Below are positions 33,550 through 42,217 of a stretch of 58,381 nt of DNA, piece after piece. A program made the position numbers and the translations under genes. Location: NCBI RefSeq assembly GCF_002102265.1, contig NZ_LQPG01000025.1, forward strand, positions 1 through 58,381, written 5' to 3'. Numbering within the stretch: position 1 is the stretch's first letter; each line of letters opens with the position of its first letter. Source of the stretch: Mycolicibacter longobardus. GTDB taxonomy: Bacteria > Actinomycetota > Actinomycetes > Mycobacteriales > Mycobacteriaceae. The notes below the pieces were generated by a model. The model was not told where the DNA came from and searched no databases. It saw nothing but the letters and a program-made list of their open reading frames with translations.

Positions 33550-36321
33550 GTGGCGGATTCAGCGAAGGTGCGCGAGGCGCAATCGCGCGCGGTCTGCGCC
33601 TTCCTGGCGCAGATCGGCCCGGACCCGGCGGGCCTGCTGATCGAGGGCGAGCCCGGTATCGGTAAGACCAGACTATGGACCCACGCAGTAGCGTCGGCAA
33701 CCGCAGCGGGTTTCCGGGTGTTGTCGGCGCGGGTATCTGACGCCGAGGCGAAACTGTCCTTCGCCACGCTGGCCGACTTGCTCGACGACGTCGATCCGAT
33801 GCTGCTGGAGCAGCTACCGCCCGTCCAGCAAATCGCACTGAACCGAGTGCTGCTGCGCGGCGATGAGGGCCCCGCAACCGATCACCGAGCCGCGGCGACG
33901 GCGTTCCTGTCGGTGCTCAAGCTGTTGGCGAGCCAGACGCCGGTTCTGGTGGCAATCGACGACATCCAGTGGTTGGATTCGGCGAGTTCTGCCGCGGTGA
34001 GTTTCGCTGCGCGCCGGCTCAAAGGACCCGTCGCGATCGTGGCAACCTCACGCACCGGCGATCCCGACTGCCAGGACATATCGTGGCTGAACGCAGCCCT
34101 TCCGACCCAACTCACCCGGATCGTATTGCACCCGATTGGTTTGGGTGAAACCCGCACGTTGATCGCACACCAGCTGGGCCGCAACCTGGCGAAGTCGACG
34201 GTCACCCGAATCCACGATATTTCGGGCGGCAACCCGCTCTACGCGCTGGAACTCGCGCGCATGCTCGATGAGCAGCCCTCTCACGACCAGTGGGGCATGC
34301 CTGGCTCATTGACCGCGCTGGTGAACCAACGGTTGGCCACGGTTGACGACGACACCGCGCAGCTGTTGTTGGCGGCCGCCTGTATGGCAGCGCCCAGCGT
34401 TGCCGAATTGTCCCAGGCAACCGGCACTGCGTTGGAGCGGGCGATCGAGCTTCTCGAAGATGCCGAAGGAAAAGGCATCATCACGCTGGACGGCAACCGG
34501 GTAGCGTTCACGCACCCGTTGTTGTCCCACGGCGTCTACACCCAGGCCGGCGCGGCACAACGCCGCGCGATGCACCGCACACTGGCGACGCTGACCGAGC
34601 TGCCCGAGTTGCGCGCACGCCACCTGGCACTGGCCACCGTCAGCGCCGACGAAGCCACCCTGCAGGCCCTCGACGCCGCCGCCGATGCCGCTGCTGCCCG
34701 TGGCGCCCCGAGTGCCGCCGCCGAACTGATCGACTTGGCCATCGGCCTCGGCGGGGACACCCCGCTACGACAGCTGCGTGCCGCCGAACAGCATTTCCGG
34801 GCAGGCTCCTTCGACGAAGCCCGAATCGGTGTGCAATCGGTCATCACCACCCTGGAGCCCGGCGCACTGCGGGCGGCCGCACTGCTGCGGCTCGGTGCCA
34901 TCGACGGGTACAGTGACCGGTTCGACCAGGCCGCCGATGTTCTCACCCAGGCGATCGCCGAGGCCGGCGATAACCCGGCGCTACGGCTGCGGGGTCTGAT
35001 GCTGCTGGCCCTTGCCTTGGGCATGACCGGTGACATGGGCGCGTGCGTCGACCATGCGCGTCGCGCGGTCGAGGCCGCCGACCAACTCGACCACCAAGCA
35101 CTGCGCAGCCAAGCGCTGGCGCTGTGGATCCACGTCGGCTTCATGTACGGGCTGGGCACCGACAAAGCTGCCCTGCAGACCGCGCTGGCGTTGGAGGATC
35201 CCAACATCCCCGCGCCGGTTACCGTGCAGGCCAGCGCCGTCGCGGCGGTCAACTGCGCGTGGACCGGCAATCTGCACGAAGCCCACACCCGCTTGACCGC
35301 ACTGTCGCGACGCTGCGTGAACGCCGGCCAGGAAATGGACGTGGTGTGGACAGCCCAGTTCACCACAATGGTCGACCTGTGGCTGGGCCGCTTAGAGGAC
35401 GCGTCACACGTCGCCGACGACGCCCTGGAACGCGCCGAACAGATCGGCAGCCCCATCAGCCTCATCGACGCATGGAGCTGCCAGGCCTGGGTAGCGGCCT
35501 ACCGCGGTCGCGAAGGCGACGCCCGCCGAGCCGTCGATACCGCGCTCACCACCGCGCGCGACAACAAGATCGGCTTCAAGACAGCGGCCATCACTGCGGT
35601 CCTGGCCTTTCTGGAGGTGTCACTGCACCACTACGAGGCCGCGCTGAGCGCCCTCGAACCGCTGCTGGCGGCGTTCGACCCCGCCCACGACACCGAGATC
35701 ATGGTGGGCGCTTGGCTTCCCGACGCAGTGGAGGCGCTCACCGCCGCCGGACGGCTCGATGAGGCCGAAGCACTGGTGGCAGCCCTGGAGACCAACGGGG
35801 CCAGGTTGAACCGGGCGTGGATGCTGGCCGTCGGCGCCCGAGCCCGCGCCCTGCTGCTGTCCGCACGCGGCGACCTGGAAGCCGCCACACACGCCGCCGA
35901 GCAGGCGATGATCCATCACGAAGCCCTGCCGATGCCCTTCGAGCGTGCCCGAACTCAGCTATTGCTGGGTCAGCTGCAACGCCGCCGCCGTCAGCGTGCG
36001 AACGCCGGGCGCAACCTGGCCGAAGCGTCAAGCAGCTTCGAGGCGATCGGCGCTCCGATCTGGGCGGCACGGGCCCGCGCCGAGCTGGCGCGGCTATCCG
36101 GCACATCTGCGCAGTCCATCGACTTGACGCCGACCGAACAGCGTATCGCCGAACGGGCGGCCGCCGGTCTGTCCAATCGCGACATCGCCGCCGAGTTGTT
36201 CCTGGCGCCCAAGACCGTGGAGCTACACCTGTCGCGCGCCTACCGCAAACTCGGCATCCGTTCCCGCACCCAGTTGCATTCCCGACTCAACGCCGCCAAC
36301 GCTCCCCGGGTTTTGCCTTGA
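33550..36321 (+). CDS. Large ATP-binding LuxR family (LAL/MalT-like) transcriptional regulator
   Basis: A 923-aa regulator. The N-terminal NTPase has Walker A GEPGIGKT (33-40) and a Walker B region LVAIDDIQWLDSAS (near 135). A long Ala/Leu-rich helical-repeat section (about 350-840, TPR-like pairs such as AADAAAARGAPSAAAELIDLAIG) follows, and the last 60 residues hold a LuxR-type HTH: LTPTEQRIAERAAAGLSNRDIAAELFLAPKTVELHLSRAYRKLGI. LAL regulators integrate nucleotide and inducer binding and often activate nearby operons; target unknown here. GTG start (33550) in GAC/TTGTGG context with no strong ribosome-binding site. It converges with the AT-rich secreted gene, 30 bp apart. Confidence 0.92.
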   Translation: MADSAKVREAQSRAVCAFLAQIGPDPAGLLIEGEPGIGKTRLWTHAVASATAAGFRVLSARVSDAEAKLSFATLADLLDDVDPMLLEQLPPVQQIALNRVLLRGDEGPATDHRAAATAFLSVLKLLASQTPVLVAIDDIQWLDSASSAAVSFAARRLKGPVAIVATSRTGDPDCQDISWLNAALPTQLTRIVLHPIGLGETRTLIAHQLGRNLAKSTVTRIHDISGGNPLYALELARMLDEQPSHDQWGMPGSLTALVNQRLATVDDDTAQLLLAAACMAAPSVAELSQATGTALERAIELLEDAEGKGIITLDGNRVAFTHPLLSHGVYTQAGAAQRRAMHRTLATLTELPELRARHLALATVSADEATLQALDAAADAAAARGAPSAAAELIDLAIGLGGDTPLRQLRAAEQHFRAGSFDEARIGVQSVITTLEPGALRAAALLRLGAIDGYSDRFDQAADVLTQAIAEAGDNPALRLRGLMLLALALGMTGDMGACVDHARRAVEAADQLDHQALRSQALALWIHVGFMYGLGTDKAALQTALALEDPNIPAPVTVQASAVAAVNCAWTGNLHEAHTRLTALSRRCVNAGQEMDVVWTAQFTTMVDLWLGRLEDASHVADDALERAEQIGSPISLIDAWSCQAWVAAYRGREGDARRAVDTALTTARDNKIGFKTAAITAVLAFLEVSLHHYEAALSALEPLLAAFDPAHDTEIMVGAWLPDAVEALTAAGRLDEAEALVAALETNGARLNRAWMLAVGARARALLLSARGDLEAATHAAEQAMIHHEALPMPFERARTQLLLGQLQRRRRQRANAGRNLAEASSSFEAIGAPIWAARARAELARLSGTSAQSIDLTPTEQRIAERAAAGLSNRDIAAELFLAPKTVELHLSRAYRKLGIRSRTQLHSRLNAANAPRVLP

Positions 36322-36351
36322 TCCACCCGATGAACCGGGCGGATCAAAGGC

Positions 36352-37911
36352 TCAGCCGAATAACCCAAACCAGGGAATCGATATCAAATCCGGGCCACTA
36401 TCGACCCACCAAGCGGGTGGATCGATACCAGTCCAGCCAATAGCGACATCCCAAATACCACCACGGATACTCTCATTCGCCGAATCAATGCCATCTAATA
36501 GTCCAGCCAATGCCTGATCCGGGTTCATAACGTTATTCTGCATAACCAACCATATGTTTGATAGGCTGAAGTCATCGCGGTTATTCAGGATCATCTCAAT
36601 AGTATCTTTATTCACCTGCAACGCGACGGCGGCAGCATAGCCCACGGCGGTGGCTTTAAGTCCCAGCCCGGCAATTTGACCGTCGCCGAGTATCGAACTG
36701 AGGGTGGCGACTAGATTAGTACCGCCTACATAAAACTTAATTCCGTTGGAAAGTACGTCTATGAGCTCGCCATAATTATTGAACAAATAGCGCCCGATAT
36801 CGTCGCCATAGTTGGAGAATAAGCTGTTGATCAACCCGTCGAATCCGATGGGCGCAAGGGGATACTTGGCAAGGTTCTCCAACAGGATTTGCAGCTGCTC
36901 GGGCCCCAGGTACGGAGCCAACGCATCCAAGATCCGCTTGAGAGCTTCCGGTATGCCTGAATCGGGATCTCCCGGGCCACCAGGATCGCCAGGGCCACCA
37001 GGATCTCCCGGGCCACCAGGGCCGATATCGGCACAGATGAGTCCACCGAAAAGCGGGCCGTTGCAATCGAGCTCGTACAACTGCACGCGGAGTGCATCAA
37101 GCAAATAGCTGTAGTTCTCCGTAAGGCGAATAAAGTTTCGCGCTACGGCCAACCCCTCGCTATAATGATCCAAATACCAACCGAGCTCTTTGTCGTAAGG
37201 AGTCTGATCCATTGCTAATTTGTACACGTAAATAGGGATATCAACGCCGAGATAACGCCAACTGAGATCATAATCAGGGGCAAGAGGTCCCGGCAATGGT
37301 GATAATTTGTCTAAGTCGACGGAGGGATAGGCATATTCGTAGACTCCAGTACTGTAAATGTTTTGAGTGAAATGAACATGAACATCATGATCCTGGGCCC
37401 ATTCTTTGTTTAACTCCCAGATCGCGTTCCACGGATCAGTATTGTCGTAGTTACTTTGGGGGTGTGGGTCACCTGATGAATACCGAAGGTAATTGTATAG
37501 GAGACGATCGTACTCGTCGTCGGATTCAGGATCCCACGAAAGAAGTCGAGAATAAAAATAAGATGGCGAGTAGCCGCTCAAGTACGTGAACTTGCCGAGG
37601 TAGTCATTCATGAAACGCCAAATATCTTCATGGATATCATCGCGTATGTACCCGCTCGACCAGTCATCGGGATGCTCCAAGAGCCATTGATATATTGAGT
37701 TGAATGCTTGGATATCCTCTTCGGCTGACGTTTTGAGGATAGGGAAATGTTGTACCGCCGACGCGGTCGAGTTCAGCGCCGAAGCGCTAACGAGTCCGGG
37801 GCCGGCGACAAGAGCGGTGCAGGCGCCCAGTGCTACCGCAGCCGCGCCAGCCCTTCGCCCGAGCCTCCGACAACTTGTGCCAACTGTTGCGGCGTTGCGG
37901 CTGGTTCCCAT
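36352..37911 (-). CDS. AT-rich secreted hypothetical protein with GGPGDP repeats
   Basis: Unknown function. The 519-aa protein begins at ATG 37911, chosen because GGGAGG lies 8 bases upstream; the frame extends to 38100 without signal. The N-terminus (RRLGRRAGAAAVALGACTALVAG...SASA) is a signal peptide. The mature N-terminal half is very rich in Tyr, Trp and Asp (HPDDWSSGYIRDDIHEDIW, SGYSPSYFYSRLLSWDPESDDEYDRLLYNY cut here as separate parts), a Gly-Pro-Asp hexapeptide repeat divides it from a helical hydrophobic C-terminal half, and the end reads WWVDSG...PWFGLFG. Codons are unusually AT-rich (AAT, ATA, TAT) compared with all neighbours, except in the signal-peptide region, which is GC-rich. 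Suggests recent acquisition with a local signal sequence. Confidence 0.82.
   Translation of the reverse strand: MGTSRNAATVGTSCRRLGRRAGAAAVALGACTALVAGPGLVSASALNSTASAVQHFPILKTSAEEDIQAFNSIYQWLLEHPDDWSSGYIRDDIHEDIWRFMNDYLGKFTYLSGYSPSYFYSRLLSWDPESDDEYDRLLYNYLRYSSGDPHPQSNYDNTDPWNAIWELNKEWAQDHDVHVHFTQNIYSTGVYEYAYPSVDLDKLSPLPGPLAPDYDLSWRYLGVDIPIYVYKLAMDQTPYDKELGWYLDHYSEGLAVARNFIRLTENYSYLLDALRVQLYELDCNGPLFGGLICADIGPGGPGDPGGPGDPGGPGDPDSGIPEALKRILDALAPYLGPEQLQILLENLAKYPLAPIGFDGLINSLFSNYGDDIGRYLFNNYGELIDVLSNGIKFYVGGTNLVATLSSILGDGQIAGLGLKATAVGYAAAVALQVNKDTIEMILNNRDDFSLSNIWLVMQNNVMNPDQALAGLLDGIDSANESIRGGIWDVAIGWTGIDPPAWWVDSGPDLISIPWFGLFG
36965..37018. repeat. Three tandem 18-bp repeats inside the AT-rich secreted protein gene
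   Basis: Three consecutive copies of an 18-bp unit GGATCTCCCGGGCCACCA, the second with GCC in place of TCC/C changes, followed by a truncated copy. On the minus strand each encodes a Gly-Gly-Pro-Gly-Asp-Pro hexapeptide, a flexible linker. In-frame units allow length change by slippage. Confidence 0.9.
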
Positions 37912-38076
37912 GGTTCCGACCTCCCCATCATGCGTTCCACCTGTGTCTTTGCTGTGTAAGTAGTTAACGGGGAGGGGAGCAGGGGACGCAATAAGGGTTT
38001 TCCCTACACTTTCGGGGACAACCGACGCCCTACCGTCCACATCCAGGCCACAGGCACGGCCGCGAGAGGCAGATCG

Positions 38077-39519
38077 ATGAGTCAACGACGTCCGAGGCAT
38101 GTTCTGGCCGTTGGCTGCGCACTGCTGCTGTTGAGCGGATGCGCACGGATGCTGGACGGCACACCCGTGTCGGTCTTCGCCGATCCGTTCCGGGTGGGTG
38201 GCTTGCAGGCTGTCGACGGCCCCACCGGGTTGCGCCCCGAGGCCCCGCCGCCGGGCCGCGAGGTCGAAGGCACCGACGGCGGGCGGGTCGATCAGCTCGC
38301 CGCCCAGTCGGTCAGCGACCTCGAGGCGTTCTGGACCACGACCTTCCCCAACATCTTCGACGGTGAATTCCGGCCCGCGTCATCCCTGGTGTCCTGGGAT
38401 CCCGGCCAGTTGCGCGGAAAGTTCTGCAACAGTAGGACTTTCCTGCTGGTCAACGCCGCCTACTGCTACCTGGACAACACCATCGGTTGGGATCGCCGAC
38501 TGCTGTTGCCGGCGCTGCGCCGCGCCTACGGCGACATGGCCATCACCATGGTGCTCGCGCACGAGTACGGCCACGCGATCGCCCGCACGGCCGGCATCAC
38601 CAAAAAACGCCAGACACCGACGCTGGTGGCCGAACAACAGGCCGACTGCCTGGCCGGTGTCTACCTGCGCTGGGTGGCCCAAGGCGATTCGCCGCGCTTC
38701 ACGCTGAGCACCGGCGACGGGCTCAACGGTGTGCTGGCCGCCATGCTGGCGTTGCGCGATCCCCTGCTGCAGCCGGACGAGACGATCGGCGGCAACGAGC
38801 ACGGCTCGGCCTTCGAACGGATTTCGGCATTCCAGTTCGGTTTCACCGAAGGCGCGGAGTCCTGCAAGGCCATCGACGCCAAGGAGATCGAGCAACGGCG
38901 CGGCGAACTACCCGTCCAGCTGCAGCACGACGAGACCGGCGAGGTACCGGTCAGCGAGGATTCGGTGCGGCTCATCGTCGACGCGATGAATGTCCTGTTC
39001 ACCCCGGCCCGGCCACCACAGCTGACATTCGACGCCGCCGCGGCGTCATCATGCAACGACGCGCGCCCCAGCCCGCCGGCGTCGTACTGCCCCGCCACCA
39101 ACACCATCGCCGTCGACCTGCCGGCCCTGCAGACCATGGGGACCCCCAGCAAGGACGAGAAGCTGGCGACGCTGTCCGGGGACAACACCGCCTATTCGGT
39201 GCTGGTCTCGCGGTACCTGCAGGCGGTGCAGATCGAGCACGGCGGGCTGGTGCTCGACAACGCCGCGGCCGCGCTGCGCACCGCATGTCTGACCGGGGTG
39301 GCCACCACCAGGCTGTCCCAGGGGGTCGAGACCTCCAACGGCGGCACCATCGCGTTGACCGCAGGCGATTTGGACGAAGCCGTCGCCGGGTTGCTCACCA
39401 ACGGTCTGGCCGCCGGCGACATCAACGGCGAATCGGTGCCGGCCGGATTCTCCCGGATCGACGCCTACCGCACCGGGGTGCTGGGCGACTTCGACCGCTG
39501 CCTGGCGCGCTTCCCCTGA
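38077..39519 (+). CDS. Lipoprotein with zinc-metallopeptidase motif (LpqM-like)
   Basis: A 480-aa exported protein. The N-terminus ends with a lipobox LLLSGC (Cys22), so it is probably anchored to the membrane surface. HEYGH at 162-166 is an HExxH zinc motif and EQQADC about 25 residues later supplies the likely third ligand, a pattern of the neutral zinc metallopeptidase (YpfJ/DUF2342-like) group. Several Cys (117, 130 and later pairs) suggest disulfides. It resembles Mtb LpqM in length and layout, from memory only. ATG with AGAGG 7 bases upstream. It converges with glgP and is divergent from the AT-rich gene (165 bp between). Confidence 0.85.
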   Translation: MSQRRPRHVLAVGCALLLLSGCARMLDGTPVSVFADPFRVGGLQAVDGPTGLRPEAPPPGREVEGTDGGRVDQLAAQSVSDLEAFWTTTFPNIFDGEFRPASSLVSWDPGQLRGKFCNSRTFLLVNAAYCYLDNTIGWDRRLLLPALRRAYGDMAITMVLAHEYGHAIARTAGITKKRQTPTLVAEQQADCLAGVYLRWVAQGDSPRFTLSTGDGLNGVLAAMLALRDPLLQPDETIGGNEHGSAFERISAFQFGFTEGAESCKAIDAKEIEQRRGELPVQLQHDETGEVPVSEDSVRLIVDAMNVLFTPARPPQLTFDAAAASSCNDARPSPPASYCPATNTIAVDLPALQTMGTPSKDEKLATLSGDNTAYSVLVSRYLQAVQIEHGGLVLDNAAAALRTACLTGVATTRLSQGVETSNGGTIALTAGDLDEAVAGLLTNGLAAGDINGESVPAGFSRIDAYRTGVLGDFDRCLARFP

Positions 39520-39554
39520 CCGCTCACCACCACGGCGGTCGGGAGGGCGGCCGC

Positions 39555-42137
39555 TCAGGCCAGGGTGACCAGTCCCAGTTCAGCATCACCGGACAGCAAC
39601 GGATGACTCGGCAACACCCGCACCGTGTAACCCACCGCACCGGCGACCGGCAGCGGACTGGTCGTGGAGAACACTTCGGTCCCATCGGCATCGGTGTGGG
39701 CATGCGACATCGCCACGGTCACCGGATCCAGCAGGGTGTCACCGGAATCCACCCGGCCCAGCACCGCCTGCACCACCACCTCATCCGGGCGCAGCCCGGC
39801 CAGTCGGACCGTCGCGGTCAACGTCAACTCCGAACCCAGCCACGGTGCGTCCGGCAGCCCGGTGCTGTCGACGTCGGTGATCTGGATGTGCGGCCAGGCC
39901 GCCTCCGCTCGGCGCCGGTAGTCCGCCAGTTGACGTGCCGCGCCAAAGGGCACGCCGTCGACCGGCTCACAGGTGCGCCGCCGCGACAGTGCCGCCGGGG
40001 CGTAGCACTGCTGGACGTAGTCGTGCACCATCCGCGAAGCCAGTACCTTCGGGCCCAGCGTCTGCAGCGTATGGTGCACCATCTCGAGCCAGCGCGGCGG
40101 CACGCCGCGGTCGTCGCGGTCGTAGAACTTGGGCACCACCGAGTGCGACAACAGATCGTAGAGCGCGGCGGCTTCCAGATCGTCGCGGCGGTTCTCGTCG
40201 GCCACTCCGTCGGCGGTCGGTATCGCCCAACCGTTCTGGCCGTCGAACCACTCATCCCACCAACCGTCGCGAATCGACAGGTTCAGCCCGCCGTTGAGGG
40301 CACTCTTCATGCCCGAGGTACCGCAGGCCTCCAACGGCCGCAGCGGATTGTTCAGCCAGACATCGCATCCGGAGTAGAGCCGACGCGCCATCGACATGTC
40401 GTAGTCGGGCAGGAACGCGATGCGGTGGCGCACCTCCGGGCGGTCGGCGAACCGCACCACCTGCTGGATCAGCGCCTTGCCGTCGTCGTCGGCCGGGTGG
40501 GACTTGCCGGCGACGATCAGCTGAACGGGCCGCTGCTCGTCGAGCAGCAGCCGCTCCAGCCGGTCGGGGTCGCGCAGCATCAGCGTCAACCGCTTGTAGG
40601 TGGGCACCCGGCGTGCGAATCCGATGGTCAGCACATCGGGATCGAACGCGTTTGCAATCCAACCCAATTCGGCTTCAGATGATCCGCGCTCAAGCCCGGA
40701 TCGCAGCAGCCGAAGCCGGACCTCGTCGACCAGCAGCGAGCGCAGCCGCGAGCGGATCGACCATAACGCCACGGGATCTACTTGCTGCAGACGCTGCCAG
40801 GCCGCGGGCTCGCTGAACGAGTCGGGAGGGGCCACGTCGCGACTGAGCTGCAGCCAGGGCGGTGCCGCCCAGCTGGGGGCGTGCACGCCGTTGGTGATCG
40901 ACCCGATCGGTACCTCGTCGGCGTCGAAGCCGGGCCACAGGTCGTTGAACATTCCCCGGCTGACCCGGCCGTGCAGCCGCGAAACACCGTTGGCGCGCTG
41001 CGCCAGCCGCAGACCCATGTGGGCCATGTTGAACGTGTCGGGATCCTCTTCGGCGCCCAACTCCATGATTCGCTCGACGGGCACCCCGGCCACCAGGGCG
41101 TCACCCCCGTCGTCGAAGTAGCGGCGCACCATGTCGGTTCGGAACCGGTCGATTCCGGCCGGAACCGGGGTGTGGGTGGTGAACACCGTCGCCGAGCGCA
41201 CCACCGCCAACGCGGTGTCGAAATCCAGTCCCTGCTCGGCGATCAGCTCGCGGATGCGCTCGACCCCGAGAAAGCCCGCATGCCCCTCGTTCATGTGGAA
41301 CACCTCCGGGGCGGGCGTGCCCTGCAACCGGGTGAACTCCCGGATCGCCCGCACCCCGCCGATCCCGGCCAGGATCTCCTGGCGGATCCGGTGCTCCTGA
41401 TCGCCGCCGTACAACCGGTCGGTGATCCCCCGCAACGGGTGCGGGTTCTCCCCGATGTCGGAGTCCAGCAGCAGCAACGGCACCCGGCCGACCTGCGCAA
41501 CCCAGATCCGCGCCCGCAGCCGGCCCGCGCCGGGCAACGCCACCTCGATCAGCACCGGTGTACCGTCGGGCTCCACCAGCAGCCGCAACGGCAGTCCCTG
41601 CGGGTCCAGCGACGGGTAGGTCTCCCGCTGCCACCCGTCGGAGGTCAGCGCTTGACGGAAATAGCCCGACCGGTAGTACAGCCCGACCGCGACCAGCGGC
41701 ACCCCGAGGTCCGACGCCGACTTCAGGTGGTCGCCGGCCAGGATCCCCAGCCCCCCGGAGTAGTTCGGCAGGGCTTCGGCGACACCGAATTCCATCGAGA
41801 AGTACGCGATGGCTTCCGGCAGCGCCGCCCCGCCGTCCTGCTGGTTCTGGTACCAGCGGGGCTTGCTCAGATACTCGGTGAGGTCGGTCGACAGCGCATC
41901 GAGGCGGGCGGTGAACGCCCCGTCGGCGGCCAGCTCGTCGAGCCGCGCGGGACTGACCGCCCCCAGCAGCGCCACCGGGTCACGCCCACACCCGTCCCAC
42001 AGCTCGGGGTCTATCGCGGCGAACAGTTCCTGGGTCGGCTGCTCCCACGACCAGCGCAGGTTCATCGACAGTTGCTCAAGCGCCAACAACCTGTCGGGCA
42101 GGTGAGCGCGAACGGTGAACCGGCGGAGGGCCTTCAC
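39555..42137 (-). CDS. glgP: Alpha-glucan (glycogen) phosphorylase / maltodextrin phosphorylase family
   Basis: Phosphorolyses alpha-1,4-glucans, releasing glucose-1-phosphate. The 860-aa protein is highly similar to Mtb GlgP (Rv1328): MKALRRFTVRAHLPDR at the start, NYSGGLGILAGDHLKSASDLG, FHMNEGHAGFLG, RVPTYKRLTLM and the pyridoxal phosphate lysine in LEACGTSGMKSALNGG. GTG 42137 is preferred over GTG 42146, since AAGGTG lies 6 bases before it and the Mtb protein begins at the same residue. Divergent from glgE with about 80 bp between, as in Mtb. Confidence 0.95.
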   Translation of the reverse strand: MKALRRFTVRAHLPDRLLALEQLSMNLRWSWEQPTQELFAAIDPELWDGCGRDPVALLGAVSPARLDELAADGAFTARLDALSTDLTEYLSKPRWYQNQQDGGAALPEAIAYFSMEFGVAEALPNYSGGLGILAGDHLKSASDLGVPLVAVGLYYRSGYFRQALTSDGWQRETYPSLDPQGLPLRLLVEPDGTPVLIEVALPGAGRLRARIWVAQVGRVPLLLLDSDIGENPHPLRGITDRLYGGDQEHRIRQEILAGIGGVRAIREFTRLQGTPAPEVFHMNEGHAGFLGVERIRELIAEQGLDFDTALAVVRSATVFTTHTPVPAGIDRFRTDMVRRYFDDGGDALVAGVPVERIMELGAEEDPDTFNMAHMGLRLAQRANGVSRLHGRVSRGMFNDLWPGFDADEVPIGSITNGVHAPSWAAPPWLQLSRDVAPPDSFSEPAAWQRLQQVDPVALWSIRSRLRSLLVDEVRLRLLRSGLERGSSEAELGWIANAFDPDVLTIGFARRVPTYKRLTLMLRDPDRLERLLLDEQRPVQLIVAGKSHPADDDGKALIQQVVRFADRPEVRHRIAFLPDYDMSMARRLYSGCDVWLNNPLRPLEACGTSGMKSALNGGLNLSIRDGWWDEWFDGQNGWAIPTADGVADENRRDDLEAAALYDLLSHSVVPKFYDRDDRGVPPRWLEMVHHTLQTLGPKVLASRMVHDYVQQCYAPAALSRRRTCEPVDGVPFGAARQLADYRRRAEAAWPHIQITDVDSTGLPDAPWLGSELTLTATVRLAGLRPDEVVVQAVLGRVDSGDTLLDPVTVAMSHAHTDADGTEVFSTTSPLPVAGAVGYTVRVLPSHPLLSGDAELGLVTLA

Positions 42138-42217
42138 CTGTTGCACCTTAGTCGGCCCGAGGGACGGCGAGGTTAACCGACGATTACCGTGGGCGCATAG
42201 GCCCGACGACGAACGGA

